Part shown: positions 40,626 through 51,964 of the stretch, in pieces
Layout: the number at the start of each line of letters is the position of its first letter
Position numbering within the stretch: position 1 is the first letter of the stretch
NCBI GenBank assembly: GCA_905160935.1
Contig: CAJHZI010000840.1
Span: 1-64,000, forward strand
Length of the DNA: 64,000 bases
DNA from: Enchytraeus crypticus
Lineage: Eukaryota; Annelida; Clitellata; Enchytraeida; Enchytraeidae
Reading direction: 5' to 3'
Made by a program: the position numbers and the translations under genes
The notes under the pieces: model-generated
The model's input: only the letters and a program-made list of their open reading frames with translations
Databases searched by the model: none
What the model was told of the DNA's origin: nothing

Positions 40626-42340
40626 AGTGCCTAGGCTTCAGAAATTGCTACAAAAATTGAAACGAATGTTCACGTATGGAGAGGGTGAAAGGAGAAGCTT
40701 GAAGAAAAAGGAAGCAAAATTGAATATGAACTTGGAGGTTCAAGATGAATGGACTTCAGGGGGATCAGCTAATGAAATGTGGGGTGAAGTGTCCAAGAAA
40801 GCTAGAAAATGCTGTAGGGAAATGCGAGGTGTAGTGAAGGATGGTAGGACAAAGGTAGATAAAGAGAAATGTGGAATGCGATGGTGGAATGCGGAGGTAC
40901 AGGAGATATTACGAGAGAAGAGAAACATATTCAAGAATGGAGGGATGGTAGGACAGAAGAATTAAGGGAGAATTATAAAGAGTTAAAGAGGAAGGAAAAG
41001 ACAGTGGTGGTGTGGCAGAGACCAGAAAATATGAGGACTTCTATCAGAGCTTAGGTGACGAAACTGAGATTTATCAAGTAGCTAGGGAAAGGGATAAGCA
41101 AAGAAGGCATGTGGGAGTGTGAAATGTATAAAGAAAAACAATAGGAAAGTGTTAATAGAAGATGGAGAGATTTTGTAACGTTGGGGAGAGTATTTTTATA
41201 TTTTGTTAAATGAGGAAGTTAATGTGGGCCAAAAAGTTGAAGAATGTAGCGAACGATTTGAGGATTTGGAAGTACAAAATGTAACAGTTGAATTGGTTGA
41301 GAGGGTATTAAAGAAAATGCATAAGGGTAAAGCAGTGGGGTTAGATGGCGTCGCGGTGAAAGTTTGGAAGGTATAGTAGGTGCGAGAGTGGTGAAGTGGT
41401 TGAAATGCCTGTTTGACAAGATGTCAGGATACCAGAGGAATTGTGGTTGAGTTGTTTAGTGCCGGTATTTAAGGAGAAAGGGAGTGTAGGAATTCGAGAG
41501 TGTAAGAATTGTAGAGGTGTTAAGCAGTTGATTTTTACAACGAAGGTAAGGGAGAGCGTAATGGAGAGTATGCTGAGAGGTTCAACAAGCATTGATGGCA
41601 ACCAGTGTGGATTTATGCCCGAAATGTCGACAACAGAGCCGATCTTTATGTTGAAGCAGTTAATGGAAAAGAAAAGGAGAAAGCGGAAGAAGGTGCAGAT
41701 GGTATTCGTGGACCTAGAGAAGGCCTATGATAGGATTCCGAGGGAGCTGGTGTGGGAAGTTCTGAATGGCAGCTAATTGAACAGGAGATATATTGAGATA
41801 ATCTATAATATATTAAGACATGTTCAGCATGACTAGTGTGAGATTAGAGAGTGGACACTCAGAGAGTTTTGAGGTGAAGATTGGGGTACACCAAGCATCA
41901 GCCCTAAGTCTTTATTTATATATTTTGATTACGAATGAGTTGTTTAAGGGAGTTAGTAAGGAGACCCCGTAGTGCAAACTAATTGCAGATGATCCGGTGA
42001 TAGTAGAAGATACTGTGGAGAAAGTAAGCAAGATGTTGGAAAACATGAGAGAGGCATTGGAAAGTAAAGGACTGAGGGTGAATTAGGAAAACACGTAGAA
42101 TTTCTAGAGCAAATGAAAGGGTTGATAATCGAAGATGAGTAATAAGCCATGTGGGTGGAGCTAAGGAGGGTAACAAACTTTAAGTATTTGGGGTCTATAA
42201 TAGATGTTGATGCGGAATTGGAAAAGGAAGTTACTAGTAGGATTCAGGATGGGTGAGCAAAGTCGAGGGCATTAAATGGGGTGTTGTGTGACAGGAACTA
42301 AAATTGAAAGGCACATTTTATAGTTCTGGGGTAAAGGTGT
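40626..42340 (+). mobile_element. RTE-like LINE, degraded long copy
   Basis: Same family as 21.1-23.3 kb. Plus strand: the end of the leader, the linker with RKCCREMRGVVKDGRTK, KMHKGKAVGLDGV (about 41,312), ECKNCRGVKQL, GFMPEMSTTEPIFMLKQL, VDLEKAYDRIPRELVWEVLN, then loss of frame. The catalytic ADD region (about 41,985) is mutated. It lacks the 3' end, so truncated at 42,340. Confidence 0.85.
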
Positions 42341-42359
42341 GTGGTAGAGATCTGCGCGC

Positions 42360-42515
42360 TTTGAAAATTTTTACTCAATCCCGCCCCGCGGGTTGAGAAA
42401 TGATTCCATCCCCACCCCGTCGAAAAAAAGTTACCATCCCCACTCGCCCCACAAGCATTAATTCCAAACCCCGCCCCGCACCCATGTAACTTAATCCTGA
42501 CCTCGTTCCACACTG
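42360..42515. repeat. CCCCGCCCCG-rich low-complexity patch
   Basis: Repeated ATCCCCACCCCG/CCCGCCCCGC variants, with CCCGCCCCGCGGG near 42,391. GC-rich patch in AT-rich DNA, not coding. From 42,516 to 42,814 nothing is identified. Confidence 0.65.
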
Positions 42516-42814
42516 CAATGAAAACTTTTAACATGCATTTCAAGATATTGCACTTTATTATTAGGCATGTTACAAGTATATTAGATATATGTATATATGT
42601 ATGTGCAGAGGTTAAAGTGGGGATAGCTAGGGGAACGGTTACAAATTTTCGGCCCCCTGTAATGTATACACAGGTTTCCAAGTATCTAATATGGGCCACT
42701 ATCAGGTGAACGCGCCTCAGAAAAAAGGAGAGCTAGGGGATTGCTGTTCCTCTAGCTCTGCTGCCCCTCACTTTAACCACTGTGTAAGTGTATGTGTATG
42801 TATGTGGAATAGTC

Positions 42815-43172
42815 TTCTTCTTCAGTGCACTGCCAAGTGGCAGGTTTAAGGCTGTTTTCAAGCCTGTTTTCTTGCTACATAATAGCACTCCTTAGATCAA
42901 CAAGCTAATCTTTTCACAAAGTCTATGCCTTATCCATACCTTAGAAAGCCTATAGCTTGGGAAAAGATGGCTTCTGAGGTAGTTTCCCGTTGCCTTCCTC
43001 AGTTAGATAGACTAATTACCATTTAATCCTGGGGAAACTAATTCATGGTGAGGTGGGTTCCCCCTAGCCATCCTCAGCTCTTGCCTTTGTCGCCTCTTAC
43101 GTACACGCAGCAGATTGTTAGCGGTTGTCCTATTCTGCAGTGGTCCAATCACACCCGAGCGCAACACGTGGA
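42815..43172 (-). mobile_element. Short non-autonomous element, family S3, copy 2
   Basis: Closely matches 5,869-6,239 over its whole length in the same orientation, from the GAAGAAGAAG 3' end to the GTGTTGCGCTCGGG head. Confidence 0.8.
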
Positions 43173-43689
43173 TAAGTGCAATATTAAAATCTTAAAGAAT
43201 ATTCAAAATTAGGAATCCACTAAACCGATACTTAATGCCAATATTTCTAAAATAACTGTAATTTTAGGAAACTTATCAAGCACAAACTTAAAATTGTAGC
43301 TAAGCACTGTAATTTTTTGCTACAGCAATAAATCTGTTACATAATTTAGGGAAACATGCTGTCTTAATTTATAAGCTATTTTACCTAGTAAAATATAACT
43401 AAAAGCTTTACAAACCTTTCTTATAATAGTCATTTCTTTATTCGTCAAAAACAGACAGGATCAAGATGCATCACATATAAATATATACACACACATACAC
43501 ACAAAAACATAGGATCATAAAACAATCAAAAATGAAATACTAGAAACTTAACTAGAATTCCTGCTAATACCAGCACTAGCATTAAAAGTTTCGTAAATTA
43601 AATACACGCTTCTACCATAAGACACTCTATTGTCTACAACCATCGAACAATTTATAGGCAATCTAAAACAATGACACATTTTATCTAAA
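43173..43689. other. No recognisable gene
   Basis: AT-rich; an (AC)n tract at 43,486-43,506. May include LINE 3' untranslated sequence of the next element. Confidence 0.4.
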
Positions 43690-45405
43690 TCCCTCTACAA
43701 ATATCTAATTACAAAATGCTTTATTTATACTGAATTTATTTAGGCTGCTTCTAAAGAAATTAAACATAAGTTTAACTCTGATGTGCTTAAAATCCAACTT
43801 ACCCAACCCTATCATAATTGGCTTAACAGATTCCCATTTATGATAGTTAAATAGCTTTCTATAAACATTGTTCCAGGCAACATTTAAATCATGAATTTGA
43901 TCGTTTCTCAGTGAAATACTAACAGTGACGTAGGTTAAAATGGGCAAGCAGTAGGACTCTAAAAGATGCAATCTTGTCAGCTCTGTTAAATAAGCTGATT
44001 TACTCAATATATTATTGCAACTAGAGTAAAATTTTCTAATAATCAAATTGGTGTCAACCATTAGATTTTTACTTGCTATAAAAGTAATACCTAAGTATTT
44101 AAAACGTTTTACCCAGTTTAATGGTTTTTTCATGAGAGACATTGGAGAAATTTCACAGGCTGACCCTAACCCAATCGCAGCACACATAGATTTATCTATA
44201 TTGAATTCCAATAGTAAATTATCAAACGAAATTGAGCATTGATCTAGCATCTTTTGTAAACCGAGCGCCGTTGGTGAAATAAGAAGCAAATCATCAGCGT
44301 ATAAGATCATACCAACAAATTGTGCACCAATGGTACAACCTACATTAAGAGATTTTAGATCATTAATGCAAGGATCAATAAAGATATTAAATAAAGCCGG
44401 CGATAGAGAGCTACCTTATCTCACGCCACTTTTAACACAAGTATTATGAGAATAGGATCCATTCCAACGAACACAGACATTTAACTTAGAATACCAGTCC
44501 TGTGGCACAATTATAATCCATAAAGGAATGCCCTTCAATGTAAGACTTGTAAATAATTTAAAGTGGTTAACTTTATCGAATGCCTTCTTCAGGTCAAGTG
44601 TGGCCATAAACACACTATTACCATTATCTAGAAAATATTTAACGACTTCAGTCATCATAAAAATTGCATGATTACAACCTGAGTTTACCTTGAAACCAAA
44701 CTGGAGGTTGCTAGTAACAAGATAATCCTCACATATATCAAGAATGACTAACTCAAACAGTTTAGAAATGAGTGCAATTAATGTGATACCTCTATAGTTG
44801 TTGACGTCGTTTTTATCACCAAGTTTGTCCTTAATTATTGGGATAATATAACCTGTACTGAACCCTTGAGGAACCTAATCCTGGATAGCAATGCTTTTGG
44901 ATGCTATCCAGGAACCTAATCCTGGATAGCAATGCTGACGTCGTTTTTATCACCAAGTTTGTCCTTAATTATTGGGATAATATAACCTGTACTGAACCCT
45001 TGAGGAACCTAATCCTGGATAGCAATGCTTTTAAATAGGTTAGTTAACTGAACGACTAGTATAGGGTGTGCATATATTAGATTTTCAGCCATTAAATTGT
45101 CAGGACCACAGCCTTACCTATAGCAAGCTTACGTATACAGCGATCCACTAGCTCGACCGTTTAACACGACATATCAGGGGCATAAACATTCGAGCAATTA
45201 GCTAAACTTTTAGTCATCAAGCATTCAAACTCAGATTTAGCGTTGGTAGCCAGACCGGAATCACAGTATACAGTTTGAAAATGATTCATGAAGGCATCTG
45301 CAACCACCTTATCCGAACTGGAACCATTAACACATATCTTATTGTTATTAGTACGACCAGTATGCATTTTCTTAGACCAAGCATTCCAAAATTCGGTGCT
45401 TTTCT
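43690..45405 (-). mobile_element. CR1-like LINE RT, degraded, with internal duplication
   Basis: Minus strand: SSSDKVVADAFMNHFQTVY (45,367-45,161), RT with MATLDLKKAFDKVNHFKLFT (44,658-44,416), MILYADDLLLISPTALGLQK (44,310 on; catalytic YADD intact) and WVKRFKYLGITF, to a C-terminal end at 43,705. The frame is broken near 44,410. The stretch 44,803-45,032 contains a 134-bp duplication with an inverted piece. Confidence 0.85.
44803..45032. repeat. 134-bp tandem duplication with inverted linker
   Basis: Segment 44,803-44,898 recurs at 44,937-45,032 without visible difference. The linker 44,899-44,936 holds GGATGCTATCCAGG, inverted relative to CCTGGATAGCA, plus a third copy of GAACCTAATCCTGGATAGCA. 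Confidence 0.9.
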
Positions 45406-45803
45406 TATATTCCTTATATAGAGGAAATGAAGTTAATTCAATTGCTCGTTATCGTTTTCAAATTACAGTATTCATGATGATGCCTTAATATAAAATCAGC
45501 AGTACAAGTAGATTTCATTGTTTGCGAAAATAATTGTAGCATCATAGTAGACTCGCAGATGTTTAGTTAAGAATATACAAATATTTTGACCAAATCTGCA
45601 GGTTATACGCAGAAATTCCTCCTCTTGAAGCTCCGAATATGTAGCAAAGATAGTTTGAGTTTTCTTGAAGTTATTGAGATTTCGCAAGGAGATTATTTTT
45701 TTTCGCCTCAGTCTGTAAATATTCCAGTTCCAGATAAGTATAGTAATAAAGTAATATTAAATTGCAAAAGGGTCTAGGCTAAATATAATTTAAGGTAACT
45801 GCT
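45406..45803. other. No recognisable gene
   Basis: AT-rich; chance open frames only. Confidence 0.4.
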
Positions 45804-46030
45804 TTCCCCGTGTTGTGTCCGGGTTGTTTGAAGAATTGATCAACCGGTGACTGCACGTGTCGTAGAAGGCGACTAAAGCACTTAGATCCATACCAACGTC
45901 ATAAAGGGCATTCGGTTAGTGAGCGCCTAGGCTCCAGAAATTGCTACAAAACTTTAAACGAATGGAAAAGTCTCAAATAGGGAATTGGCTAGTGGTGTGG
46001 AGTAGGAGTGAGAGGATTTGAGACAGTTAT
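45804..46030 (+). mobile_element. Short RTE-derived element, copy with shared junction
   Basis: Matches 2,128-2,370 including the internal junction GAATGGAAAAGTCTCAA followed by TAGGGAATTGGCTAGTGG. It ends early at GAGACAGTTATTAC and so lacks the CCCGACC part. Confidence 0.85.
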
Positions 46031-47254
46031 TACAATATGAGCAGAAGAAGATTTCACAGCTTTTGAGTGTTGGCATCGGCCTGTACGAAATTCTTTGACA
46101 GAAAAGATGGCAAATTATACAATATTTATACAAATTGAGAAGTTAGAATGGGCAACGGGATTGAAGTTATCTGTTCTCAAGAATGGACAAGGTCTAATAG
46201 AGGCATTAATGTGTCGGAATTGTCACCAGAGGTCAGGTTATCCTCTAAAATAAATTATTATCTGTTCATCTGTTTTATGACGTGTTTATGCGGTTATACA
46301 GATTCCAATTATTAACTAACTTTATAATTTTGTTTGGAACACTCTTTCACTTTTCACATTAGCCCTACTCTTAGTCGTTAATAAGTAGCTGAGATCGTTC
46401 TGTGATATTTTTCTACACCCATGCTCAGTTCTCATATTATCTTCAGTACATTTTTCTGGAAAACATCCTCTGCGAAACCACGGTAGACTTTTTTGTGTGC
46501 CGTTAGTAACTGTAGGCCTATTACATCCACGTTCGTAATGGTGTATCCGGACTCTCAAGACGGCAAGGAACAATCATCTTATGCGCCTTATATCGAAACA
46601 ATCAGAAGTTCATGTATTTGAAATTAATTTTTCTAATTGTTTGAATGATGCCTGAATAGACTCGCTGAAGGATAAAGCTTATGATGACAACCAGTCTTAT
46701 AAGCATTGTCACAACGACGAGCACACTGTCAGCGATGATTTCAACCACGATGACTCTAGTTTATGTCCTAGTCATCTCAGTGATAAATTATTCAGTGGTA
46801 ACAGTGAACGGCTCAGTTCTGGTCAACATCAGCAGCCTAATCCTAGGTCTGTGATTATTTAGCTTTAAAATAACAGATACTACTCATTGGCTAGTCCTTT
46901 TTGCTTAGATGGCTTGTTGGCACATTGTTCGACAGTCGATCAGTAAGTGCAGTGTTCAAACCGGTGACTCAAAACACCGTCATTGCAATGCTATCGAGCA
47001 AAAATTCAATGACGTGAACACTCTAAATTATAAATTGAAACATTTTACGTCTGTCTATTTTAAGTATGTATTTAAACATCTGCTGAACGACAGGTTCATG
47101 GCCATAGCATAAAGCTCGTAAAACTAAGTTTATTCGCTGCTTTACTTTTTATTTCTACAGGATATGTTTTTAAAAAATTCATCTCTTAAATAGAAATTGT
47201 TTAATAACTCCACTATTTTAATGCATTTTTAAATCGAAATTTGAAATATCAGTG
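46031..47254. other. No assigned gene; one short open segment
   Basis: 46,652-46,861 on the plus strand encodes about 68 residues rich in Asp, His and Ser (HNDEHTVSDDFNHDDSSL) before TAG. Codon-like, but not recognised. Other frames look random. Confidence 0.3.
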
Positions 47255-48905
47255 TGATTGTCGTTAACCTCTCACTCTCAGAAGGTATCTTCCCAACCTC
47301 CTTCAAACAAGCAGTTGTATCTCCTTAGCTAAAGAAGCCTTCTCTACCAAAAGATGATCTTTCCAGTTACCGTCCTATTTCCAATCTTAACTTCATCTCT
47401 AAACTTCTTAAAAAGGTAATTTATACCCGTTTATGCACTCATCTTGATTCTTTTCCTTCTCTCTCTCATTATCAATCTGCCTATAGAAAACTCCATTCTA
47501 CTGAAACCGCTCTTCTTCGTATACATAATGATCTTAGCTTGGCCATGAGTAGTAAACAGGTTTCTGTCTTGGTTCTTCTAGATCTCGCTGCTGCCTTTGA
47601 TACAATTGACCATGGCATCCTAATAAATAGGCTTAAATCTTGTTTTGGCATATCTGATTCTGCTTTTTCCCTTCTCACATCATATCTCTCATGTCGCACA
47701 CAATCATTTGTTATTGGTCAAAATCGCTCTTCTAAACTACTCCTCCTACGCGGTGTTCCTCAAGGTTCAGTGTTAGGTCCATTGCTCTTCTCTTTATATA
47801 TCACTCCTCTTAGCTATCTGCTTGCTCAGTCCTCCATAAATTTTCATTTCTATGCAGACGACATACAACTATATATTTCCTTTTCTAATCATGATTCTGA
47901 TCAAAACTGGCTCATCTCTCATCCATTCTAGATAAGGTTTATTCCTGGTTTTGTGCTAACCGTCTTGCTGTTAATCCTTCCAAAGCTGAATACCTTTTAA
48001 TTGGCACTCCTTTGCAAAGAAGTAAAATTACCTATAGCTCTGTTAATTTTCAGAATCTTGCTCTTTCACCTTCTCGATCCGCCAAAAACCTTGGAGTCAT
48101 ATTTGATGAAAACCTTGACTTTAAATCCCATATCTCTTCTGTTTGTCGCGCTTCTTTCTTTCAGATTCGTCAGATTAGGCAAATACGTCCATCCCTTACT
48201 AGAAATTCAGCCACTATCCTTGCTAATTCTATAGTTCATTCGGCTACTGTAATTCATTATAGTTCATTCGGCTACTGTAATTCATTATTACATGGGTTGC
48301 CTACTTCTTCTCTCAATCGTTTGCAGCACGTCCAAAATTCTCTTGCACGTGTTGTTTGTAAGTCCTCTCGACTTCAATATCGCTCTCTTTCTCTACTTTG
48401 CAGTCTTCATTGGCTCTCTGTTAATCAACGCATAAAATATAAAATAGCTCTATTAACTTTCAAAACTCTGCGATTTGGCAAGCCTTCTTACTTATCTGAA
48501 ATTCTTCTTCCCTATCGTCCCTCACGTGCACTTCGCTCCACCGATGCCAATCTTCTCTCAGTTTCAAATATTCTCACGTCATTGGGCAGACGTTCACTTT
48601 CTTACGCAGCACCCACAATCTGGTACTCTTTACCTGCTAATCTTCGCTCTTGTTCTTCTCTTTCAACATTCTCTAGCAAGCTTAAAACTTACCTTTTCCC
48701 ACCATAGACATAATCAATCTACCTTGACCATTTTTTGATCACCGGACCGGCATTCGTTTAGGACCTTACTTCTCCTCAGCACCTTTCTTTGGCAGATTGG
48801 TCTGGGTGAATTGATCTGTAGTGATGTGTGCTGTTGGGGACGTCCCTGACATCATCCCTGGATAAGGAAACGGACGTTTAACCTTTATTTATTTATTAAT
48901 TATTT
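47255..48905 (+). mobile_element. L2-like LINE, family L2A, best copy
   Basis: The longest L2A copy: RT with SSYRPISNLNFISKLL, YRKLHSTETALLRIHNDLS, LLDLAAAFDTIDHGI, GVPQGSVLGPLLFSL, FYADDIQLYISF, then SAKNLGVIFDENLDFKSH, the C-terminal SLGRRSLSYAAPTIWYSLPA and the GTCCCTGACATCATCCCTGG tail with (TTTA)n. The YADD motif is intact. It lacks the 5' part with endonuclease. A frameshift lies near 47,935. A 28-bp tandem duplication (48,232-48,287) adds bases in the coding part. Confidence 0.93.
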
Positions 48906-49394
48906 ATTCATTTATATTTCTTTACGTTTTTGGTGAATTTCACCTAAAACTTTTACTTGTTTCCCAAGTTTTTACTACAACTAATGTACAGTTTTCGTAC
49001 GATACCACAAAATGCGCAGAGAATGACGGTAATCGTAATCACGACGCTGACTTCGCGGAATGCCTGAAATATATTTAATTTGTGTTCTTAAAAAACTTTC
49101 GCTATGAAATGTAATCAAGCCTACGTGTTTATGGTGTCTTACATTTATTAATATCCAAGTGTTTTGACAGCATTTTGACACCATTGCTTGCATGCAAGGA
49201 TACACTACTGTTATATTCCCACCTATGTTCACTGAAATTTTCATGAACGTTTTATCTTCACATGAAACTTTACTCATTGTTTTAGTGCTACTAGTTCTGA
49301 TACTATTACTGCTGCCGCTGCTGCTACTACTACTACTATTACTTTTACTACTGCTACTCGTCATCATCATTATCTCCCCTTTGATCCCTATTTA
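48906..49394. repeat. Mostly unassigned DNA with (CTA/CTG)n tract
   Basis: A trinucleotide-rich tract (GCTGCTGCTACTACTACTAC) at about 49,300-49,345 gives Leu or Ser runs in translation. No gene inferred. Confidence 0.5.
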
Positions 49395-49562
49395 ACTAGC
49401 GTCGGGATGGAAAATTTTGTAGCAATTTCTTGAGCTTAGGCGCTCACCACCCGAATGTCCTTTCTTTCGTTGCATTGGATCTAAGTGCTTTGTTGCGTTT
49501 TAGGACGCGTGCGGTCTACTGTTGGTCTATTCTTTAGCAACTCTGTCACAACACAGTTTACC
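49395..49562 (-). mobile_element. Short RTE-derived element, old copy
   Basis: The minus strand shows leader blocks (TGTGTTGTGAC, AGCACTTAGATCCA, GGTGAGCGCCTAAG, AATTGCTACAAAA) joined to the 3' end TCCCGACGCTAGTTAAATAG and GATAATGATGATGA. More diverged than the others. Confidence 0.75.
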
Positions 49563-49903
49563 AGTCGCAACGCCGGTAAAGCCTTGTTTTTCCGGACATT
49601 AATTAAAATTTGATATTAAGTACCAAGTTACAACCGAATATTAATTTGAATTGCTAGAAAGTTGAAACGATATCGTTTTCCTTTGTTTGCATTACATCAA
49701 ATTACATGTATAGCGAAGTGTTCCTAAGAAGCTGGTTCTAAGCTTCTCATCCACTATTATAACCAAACTTCATTAGATATCATAGTTGTCAGTTATTTAT
49801 TAATATACTATTTGACCTTTTTCTTTCTTATTGTAAACGTGTTGCTAAATCTTAAACGTGCACATTGTTACTTTAACAGCGTAATTTCATTTAGTTTTAA
49901 ATA

Positions 49904-49940
49904 AATAGTTAGAAGTGTATGAAATGCACTTCTAACTATT
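49904..49940. repeat. 14-bp inverted repeat, 9-bp loop
   Basis: AATAGTTAGAAGTG and its complement surround TATGAAATG. Lies 20 bp from the larger palindrome. Confidence 0.9.
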
Positions 49941-49960
49941 AAGATTTATAACTATTAAAT

Positions 49961-50160
49961 GAAGAAGAATTAGTTTTTGATATACACTACAGGTGTCCTT
50001 TATAACCGATAACACTAATTGATTTTATAACCGATAACACTAATTGATTTTACAATAAAGTCGTAACGAGACTGTCTCGTTACGACTTTATTGTAAAATC
50101 AATTAGTGTTATCGGTTATAAAGGACACCTGTAGTGTATATCAAAAACTAATTCTTCTTC
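49961..50160. repeat. 87-bp inverted repeat with 1-nt centre and a 25-bp duplication in one arm
   Basis: The right arm 50,074-50,160 is the exact complement of 49,961-50,072 once one of two tandem TTATAACCGATAACACTAAT-type 25-bp units in the left arm is removed. The arms meet at GAGAC-T-GTCTC. Confidence 0.95.
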
Positions 50161-50382
50161 ATTCTTCATTTAATAGTTAAATATTTCTATTAGAACAATG
50201 AAGAACGCATTACTTATACTTCTTCTGACCCTCTCTTGAAGTACAATCATTTATTTTCAAAACGAGGCAAAATTCGTCTAGATATATTCTTCATCGACGA
50301 AGTTGTTGCTCTTTTAATGCATGTGGTGCATGCAGAGAATTTACCCATAAGTCAGTTTACTGCCTGCTATCTATGCAGTAGG

Positions 50383-50457
50383 TAGGTGATTCATCTAGCG
50401 CTTGTAATGATAGACCACCACGTGGTCTGTCACTGCACGTGGTAGATGAATCACCTA
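50383..50457. repeat. 15-bp inverted repeat with 45-bp spacer
   Basis: TAGGTGATTCATCTA at 50,383-50,397 and its complement at 50,443-50,457. The spacer contains CCACGTGG and two CACGTGG-type elements. Unassigned DNA surrounds it to 51,190. Confidence 0.85.
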
Positions 50458-51189
50458 TCATTATCATACCTCTATTCCTATACTGGAAATATCTTATTTG
50501 ACGCCACTCATATGCGCACATCTATAACTTTACCATTATCAAAGATATTCCCTGGAAATTTCTACTTGTTTGACAGAGTTGGCCGCTGGTCAAGTTAGGT
50601 AAAATTCACAAAATGAAGAAATTTCAAGTGGGATCAATTATGGTGCAAAAGTCAGCTCATTCTGGCTTTATTGTAAAAACGATTTGTGTTCTCTTCTATA
50701 AAGACGCAGTGTAAAATTTGTGAATTAGACATAAAGAAATATTGTACAATTTAAAGAACTTCATAGGAACATTAAAGTGTTTCAATAGTCAGTCGACTGG
50801 AATTAAATGAATATGGTCCAGAATAGAATCATTTAGAAGATCCTAAACGGTGCCGGTCAGGTTATCATAAAGCAATTAGGTAAGGTGACAAAAGTCTATA
50901 GTGGAATAGACGTGATTTCAACCTACTACAGCAAGTGGAAATAAAAGAACTTGAGAGAGAGAGAAAGAGAGCTATATTTATTCGTAAAAGCAACGTCAGA
51001 TCTCAGAAACATTTTAGAATTGCTTTTTTGGCAACTATTATCCAAACAAACATCGTGCACAGAATGCCAAAGTTGCAAAGAACCTTAAATTAATTAATGA
51101 GTTATCCTGCATATGTCCTATCTTGCTGGCCACCGACATGCACAATAAGTATTTCATTTATCTAATAAATAATTTTTTAGCAGCCTTTG

Positions 51190-51960
51190 AAACTTATTGC
51201 GGTTCTATATAGATCTAATATGTCCAGATAAACTGTTCCAAGTTTTGTAGCTATTAAAAGTTATAGAATAGAAAAATGCCCGATTGGATTGTAAGTACTG
51301 GTGGTTAGTTAAGGATAGTCTTGTTAAGTAATTATAGGTGATTTGGTTATGAGTGAAAAGTTCTCTTGTAACACTGGATGTTAGGTTATACAAGAAAATG
51401 AGCGTTTACCGTTTACTGTAAGCATTCATTCTTTTGATGCCAACCTGTTCAAAATTTCAAAAATTGTCACCTCATTAGGTGACAATTTTTGAAATTTTGA
51501 ACAGGTTGGCATCAAAAGAATGAATGCTTATAGTTGCTATGGAATTTAGAGATCAGACAGGTAAAATGGTTTACCAAAGATAATTGTTTTGAAAGTTAAC
51601 GGATCAGTTTTAAACTTAATTCTTTGAATTTCAAAAGTCAATGAAGATTGCTAAGTAAGGAACTAGAGGTGGCCTGAAGTCTTGAGGGCCGACAGACATC
51701 ACATGCTAGAAAATTCTGGATACGTTAGCCACATAGCAATGAGTTGCAGTAGCTAAGTTTAGAATCTACCATTGAGTTAGCAAAAATTATAGATGATTTT
51801 TTTGTCAAGAGAAGACCGTATTGGTCTGATTAAACGGAGCTGAAAGAAAGATGAAAGATAGCCAGAATCGAAATGAAATTTGAAGTCGAAGTCTTCATCA
51901 AATATGAGACCAAGGTTTTTAGTCTTGGGAATAGGAGTGAGAACAAGATTTAGATACTTC
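51190..51960 (-). mobile_element. L2-like LINE, C-terminal fragment
   Basis: Minus strand: PKTKNLGLIFDEDFDFKFH-like start near 51,930, then YNYLTRLSLTNHQYLQSN and FNSYKTWNSLSGHIRS at the end. A different subfamily from L2A. A perfect hairpin lies inside (51,419-51,530). Confidence 0.7.
51419..51530. repeat. Perfect 54-bp inverted repeat, 4-bp loop
   Basis: Arms 51,419-51,472 and 51,477-51,530 around CATT, all 54 positions complementary. It sits in LINE-derived sequence. Confidence 0.95.
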
Positions 51961-51964
51961 TAAC

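Noticed and set aside
49192-49395. Leu-rich membrane protein at 49.2-49.4 kb
   Set aside because: The Leu run is the translation of a (CTA/CTG)n repeat.
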